From the NCBI GenBank assembly GCA_040743155.1, contig JBFLJU010000001.1, positions 2,499,314 through 2,563,313 of the forward strand: a DNA stretch of 64,000 nt, in the 5' to 3' direction. Every line of letters starts with the position of its first letter. The first letter of the stretch is position 1. This DNA comes from Cycloclasticus sp. (lineage in GTDB: Bacteria > Pseudomonadota > Gammaproteobacteria > Methylococcales > Cycloclasticaceae). Shown in pieces: positions 61,180 through 64,000 of this stretch. A program made the translations under genes and the position numbers. The notes below the pieces were generated by a model that saw only the letters and a program-made list of their open reading frames with translations, did no database searches and had not been told where the DNA came from.

Positions 61180-61713
61180 ATGAGTACAAGCCCAGCTAAT
61201 GAAGACATCGTCACGAGTGGCAGCAGTCATCAGGATCAGTATTTAACCTTTTTATTAGGTGATGAAGAGTACGGCGTAGATATCTTAAGGGTACAAGAAA
61301 TAAGAGGTTGGGACTCCGTGACAACCATTCCAAATGCGCCGCCTTTTATTAAAGGGGTGATCAATTTACGTGGAACAATTGTCTCTATTTTAGATTTGCG
61401 CGAGCGGTTTGGTATACAAAGCGTTGAATATAACGACTTAACGGTGGTCGTTGTATTGCGAGTAAAAAGTGAGGATGGCGAGAAAGAGCGCATTATGGGC
61501 GTTGTTGTAGACGCCGTATCAGAGGTTTATCACATTACTAAAAACGAATTAAAAGATGCGCCGGATTTAGGCTATGCCGTCAACATGAGTTACATGAAAG
61601 GCATGGCAACCATAGACGACAAAATGGTGATTGTGCTGGATATTGATCACCTGATGAGCCTGAAAGATATAGACGATGCTGAAGAGTCTGGAAAAGAAGC
61701 GGCTGAGGGCTAG
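61180..61713 (+). CDS. cheW: CheW coupling protein
   Basis: A 177-aa CheW-fold protein that couples receptors to CheA. Segments YLTFLLGDEEYGVDILRVQEIRGW, PPFIKGVINLRGTIVSILDLRERFG and GVVVDAVSEVYHI are typical. It has about 20 acidic residues beyond the fold at the C terminus (DIDDAEESGKEA). Followed by a ParA-like gene 6 bases downstream. Confidence 0.95.
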   Translation: MSTSPANEDIVTSGSSHQDQYLTFLLGDEEYGVDILRVQEIRGWDSVTTIPNAPPFIKGVINLRGTIVSILDLRERFGIQSVEYNDLTVVVVLRVKSEDGEKERIMGVVVDAVSEVYHITKNELKDAPDLGYAVNMSYMKGMATIDDKMVIVLDIDHLMSLKDIDDAEESGKEAAEG

Positions 61714-61719
61714 CTTGGT

Positions 61720-62466
61720 ATGCGAACGTTTGCGGTTTTAAATCAAAAAGGTGGGGTTGGTAAAACGACAACCGCGATTAACTTAGCGCATGCAATGGCG
61801 CTACGTGGTCATAAAGTAACGGCGATTGATATGGACCCGCAAAATCACCTGACCGCAGGTTTTGGTGAAGAAACGCACCCACAGTCAGGCATTGATGAGG
61901 TGTTGTTGGGAGAGTCCAGTTTCGCAGATATGAAACTAGAGGCTCGTGAAAATTTAATGTTAATGCCGGCGGGGACTCGTCTGTCTGAAGTGGAACAAAG
62001 TGTTCGTGGTGTGACCGGCGGCCATTTACTGGCTAATGAAGTGAAGAAATTACGTCAGGACTTTGTTTTTATTGATTGTCCTCCCTCGTCGGGCATTTTA
62101 TCCATGAACGCTATTCTAGCGGCAAAAGAAATCATTATTCCTGTGTCGAGTGACTACCTAGCACTCCATGGAATGTCGCGTCTGATGGGTATCCTCAAGC
62201 ACGTTGAAGGGCGTTTGAACCACAAAATGAAAGTATGGGTAATCTTGACGCGCTTTCATAGCCGCCGTCGGTTAGCGAACGAAGTTCGCGAGAAATTAAC
62301 GAGTTACTTCAAAGACGCTGTTCTTGTTACACCTATTAGAGAGGCGGTTGCTTTAGCGGAAAGTCCCAGTTACGGGCAAACAATTTTTGAATACCAAAAG
62401 CGCAGTAATGGCGCAATTGATTACGATAACCTAGCAGAAGATCTTTTGAATGGGAGAACATTATGA
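61720..62466 (+). CDS. ParA/Soj-type ATPase of the chemotaxis cluster
   Basis: Deviant Walker A ATPase, 248 aa: NQKGGVGKTTTAINLAHAMA with the signature lysines, DMDPQNHLTAGFG, and IDCPPSSGILSMNA. Chemotaxis-linked ParA proteins (ParC in Vibrio, PpfA in Rhodobacter) position and segregate receptor arrays. The location between cheW and a receptor gene argues for such a role rather than chromosome partition; no parB is present. Overlaps the next small gene by 4 bases. Confidence 0.88.
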   Translation: MRTFAVLNQKGGVGKTTTAINLAHAMALRGHKVTAIDMDPQNHLTAGFGEETHPQSGIDEVLLGESSFADMKLEARENLMLMPAGTRLSEVEQSVRGVTGGHLLANEVKKLRQDFVFIDCPPSSGILSMNAILAAKEIIIPVSSDYLALHGMSRLMGILKHVEGRLNHKMKVWVILTRFHSRRRLANEVREKLTSYFKDAVLVTPIREAVALAESPSYGQTIFEYQKRSNGAIDYDNLAEDLLNGRTL

Positions 62467-62627
62467 TGAGTTTTAAAATACAAAAGAGAAAATATGAACC
62501 TCAAAATCAAGTCGTTCATGGGCGTGTAAAAAGCAAAACGTTAGATGGAAAAACAAACTTAATAAGCATGAATGAGGCGCGCCAAATTGCAGAGCACGTG
62601 TTCTCAGGTATTGCTTGGAGTGGTTAA
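62463..62627 (+). CDS. small hypothetical protein, 54 aa
   Basis: Starts within the stop region of the ParA gene (ATGA overlap, or the ATG immediately after) and ends 18 bases before the receptor gene. It has a basic N-terminal half (KIQKRKYEPQNQ) and a helix near the end (NEARQIAEHVFSGIAW). Its tight placement suggests real translation, perhaps as a ParA partner, but I do not recognise it. Confidence 0.55.
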   Translation: MMSFKIQKRKYEPQNQVVHGRVKSKTLDGKTNLISMNEARQIAEHVFSGIAWSG

Positions 62628-62645
62628 CGAACAACGGGGAAAGAA

Positions 62646-64000
62646 ATGGTAGATAAAAACAAAGGAAAGAAAGGTGCTTCATTGGGGTTTGATCCCTTAG
62701 CATGGATGGACGATGAAGACGCGCCAACACAGGCGACAGAGGCAGAACCATCGTCAAAAGCAGCTGAAAAACAAAAGTCCAAGCCAGCCAAGAAAGTGGC
62801 AGTAAAGCCAAAGCCCGCAAAAAAAGCAGTGCCTAAAGTAACATCGAAACCCTATGAATCTCCATTAGGCTTGGATGTTGAAGTGCTTGAAAGCAGTTTC
62901 GCGCTATTGGCCCCCGTTGCCGACAAGATGATTAACCAGTTTTATGACACCTTGTTCGAACGTTACCCTGGCGTTATACCGCTGTTTAAAAACACCACGC
63001 AAAAGAGTCAAGTAGTAAAACTGCTCCAAGCGATCAAGCTCACTATAGAAAGCCTTAGAAACCCAGACGCCTTAGTGCCCATCTTGGTTGAAATGGGTGA
63101 GCGGCATCAACATTACGGCGCAGAGCCTGCGCATTACCAAGCAGTGGCCGATACCTTACTAGAGGTTATGGAGATTTATGCGGGTGATAAATGGAGCAAG
63201 CAAATTTATGACGCGTGGAGCGGCGCGTTAAATTTAATAGCAGAAACAATGCTAAGTGGTTATCAAGAAGACAAAGAACAATTAAATCAAGAAACTGAGG
63301 ATGAAGACATGAAGCAACTAGCCTATTTAGAAGCAGCCGTATTGGGTGCACAAACCAATTTGATGATGTGCGACGCCGACTTAAACATCACCTACGCCAA
63401 CAAAGCGGTGGTTGCGATGTTAGAAAACCGCGTAAAGGAGTTACGCGAAATTTGGCCGAGTCTAGATCCGCAAAACCTTATCGGTGAATGTATCGATGGT
63501 TTCCATAAAAACCCCGCGCACCAACGCGCTTTATTGTCCGATAAGAGCCGCTTACCGGCAGAAGCAGAAATCACGTTAGGCGATATCATCTTCAAAGTTA
63601 GAGCGAGCTATGTAGAAAGCCCAGAAGGCGAGTACATGGGCAACATGGTCGAATGGCAAGATTTAACCGAGCAAAAAGAGAAAGATAAAGAGGTAGCTCG
63701 TTTGCAATCGGCGGTTGATAGCGCACAAACCAATCTGATGATGTGTGATGCAGACTTAAACATCACCTACGCTAATGATGCCGTGGTGAGAATGTTAGCA
63801 AACCGTGTCAACGAATTGCGCACCATCTGGCCGGGAATGGACCCAGAGAATCTTATCGGTACGTGTATTGATGGTTTCCACAAAAACCCCGCGCACCAAC
63901 GTGCCTTGTTATCGGATAAATCTAGACTACCGGCGAAAGCAGAAATTGAAGTCGCAGGACTCACCTTTGCCGTGAATGCCAGTTACATCGAAAGCCCAGA
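62646..64000 (+). CDS. globin-PAS-PAS receptor (Aer2-related), partial at the window end
   Basis: At least 451 aa, open at the window edge. Residues 1-75 are a Lys/Ala/Pro-rich leader. Residues about 75-210 are a globin: the proximal haem histidine is H154 in MGERHQHYGAEPAHY, which aligns with the VHb/flavohaemoglobin pattern HxxxG. Then two Aer2-type PAS domains begin at about residues 237 and 362; each has CDADLNITYAN, a FHKNPAHQR helix with a candidate haem His, and PAS1 has the EWQDLTE strand with the conserved Trp. The receptor part is expected downstream. GGGGA lies 7 bases upstream of the ATG. Confidence 0.85.
   Translation, partial: MVDKNKGKKGASLGFDPLAWMDDEDAPTQATEAEPSSKAAEKQKSKPAKKVAVKPKPAKKAVPKVTSKPYESPLGLDVEVLESSFALLAPVADKMINQFYDTLFERYPGVIPLFKNTTQKSQVVKLLQAIKLTIESLRNPDALVPILVEMGERHQHYGAEPAHYQAVADTLLEVMEIYAGDKWSKQIYDAWSGALNLIAETMLSGYQEDKEQLNQETEDEDMKQLAYLEAAVLGAQTNLMMCDADLNITYANKAVVAMLENRVKELREIWPSLDPQNLIGECIDGFHKNPAHQRALLSDKSRLPAEAEITLGDIIFKVRASYVESPEGEYMGNMVEWQDLTEQKEKDKEVARLQSAVDSAQTNLMMCDADLNITYANDAVVRMLANRVNELRTIWPGMDPENLIGTCIDGFHKNPAHQRALLSDKSRLPAKAEIEVAGLTFAVNASYIESP
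63354..64000 (+). repeat. tandem 375-bp coding repeat (PAS1/PAS2)
   Basis: The second PAS domain begins exactly 375 bases (125 codons) after the first. Long stretches are nearly the same at protein level (LMMCDADLNITYAN, FHKNPAHQRALLSDKSRLP) with synonymous differences in DNA. The repeat runs on past the window end. Confidence 0.8.

Overview
The window reads as chromosomal DNA of a Pseudomonas-like or Cellvibrio-like, probably aquatic, gammaproteobacterium. The best evidence is gene order. A core block at about 27.7-38.6 kb holds thrB, DUF2782, polA, an sRNA gap, engB, c-type cytochromes and dsbA, as around polA/engB in Pseudomonas. It is followed by ilvIHC, pssA, rimI and prfC. Species was not identified. 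No rRNA, tRNA, CRISPR array or intact transposase was seen.

Layout. 0-10 kb: a TetR regulator beside a di-iron membrane hydroxylase, uvrD, a tas-like aldo/keto reductase, yqhA, and a TRAP solute-binding protein whose membrane subunits are not adjacent (a candidate pair lies at 25.6-27.5 kb). 10-23 kb is accessory: a stand-alone EAL protein, thpR, alkB, a large secreted subtilase/sedolisin-like peptidase with PKD domains, then small genes (VOC, SRPBCC, ferritin-like, Phd/YoeB remnant, small membrane and unknown proteins) interspersed with attC-like sites. No integrase is in the window, so this looks like a CALIN-type gene-cassette cluster. 23-29 kb: ovoA (ovothiol synthesis) with a downstream partner, TRAP permeases, thrB and a LOG protein. 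29-39 kb: polA, a candidate sigma-E-driven small RNA in the position of Spot 42/ErsA, engB, two cytochromes c, System II cytochrome c maturation (resB, ccsB) and dsbA. 39-47 kb: ilvI-ilvH-ilvC, pssA, a UDG-family protein, rimI, prfC, an MBL-fold hydrolase and a BFD-like ferredoxin.

47-64 kb is a signalling region made of two divergent blocks. The minus-strand block encodes a STAS protein, a REC-PP2C-HATPase phosphatase/kinase, a soluble chemoreceptor, a REC-REC-GGDEF protein, a single receiver, a CheC-like phosphatase and a PAS-GGDEF-EAL protein. This joins partner switching, chemotaxis-type phospho-signalling and cyclic-di-GMP. The plus-strand block encodes a helical protein, a flavodi-iron/ODP-like metallo-beta-lactamase-fold protein, a STAS protein, CheY, CheA, CheW, a ParA ATPase, a 54-residue protein and a receptor (open at the window end) with a globin domain followed by tandem Aer2-type PAS domains.

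An FNR/ANR-like box (56651-56664) sits at class II distance from a good -10 before the plus-strand block. Together these suggest an oxygen-responsive chemosensory system with two kinds of candidate O2-binding protein (di-iron and haem). This is the most interesting system in the window, followed by the attC cluster and the small RNA.
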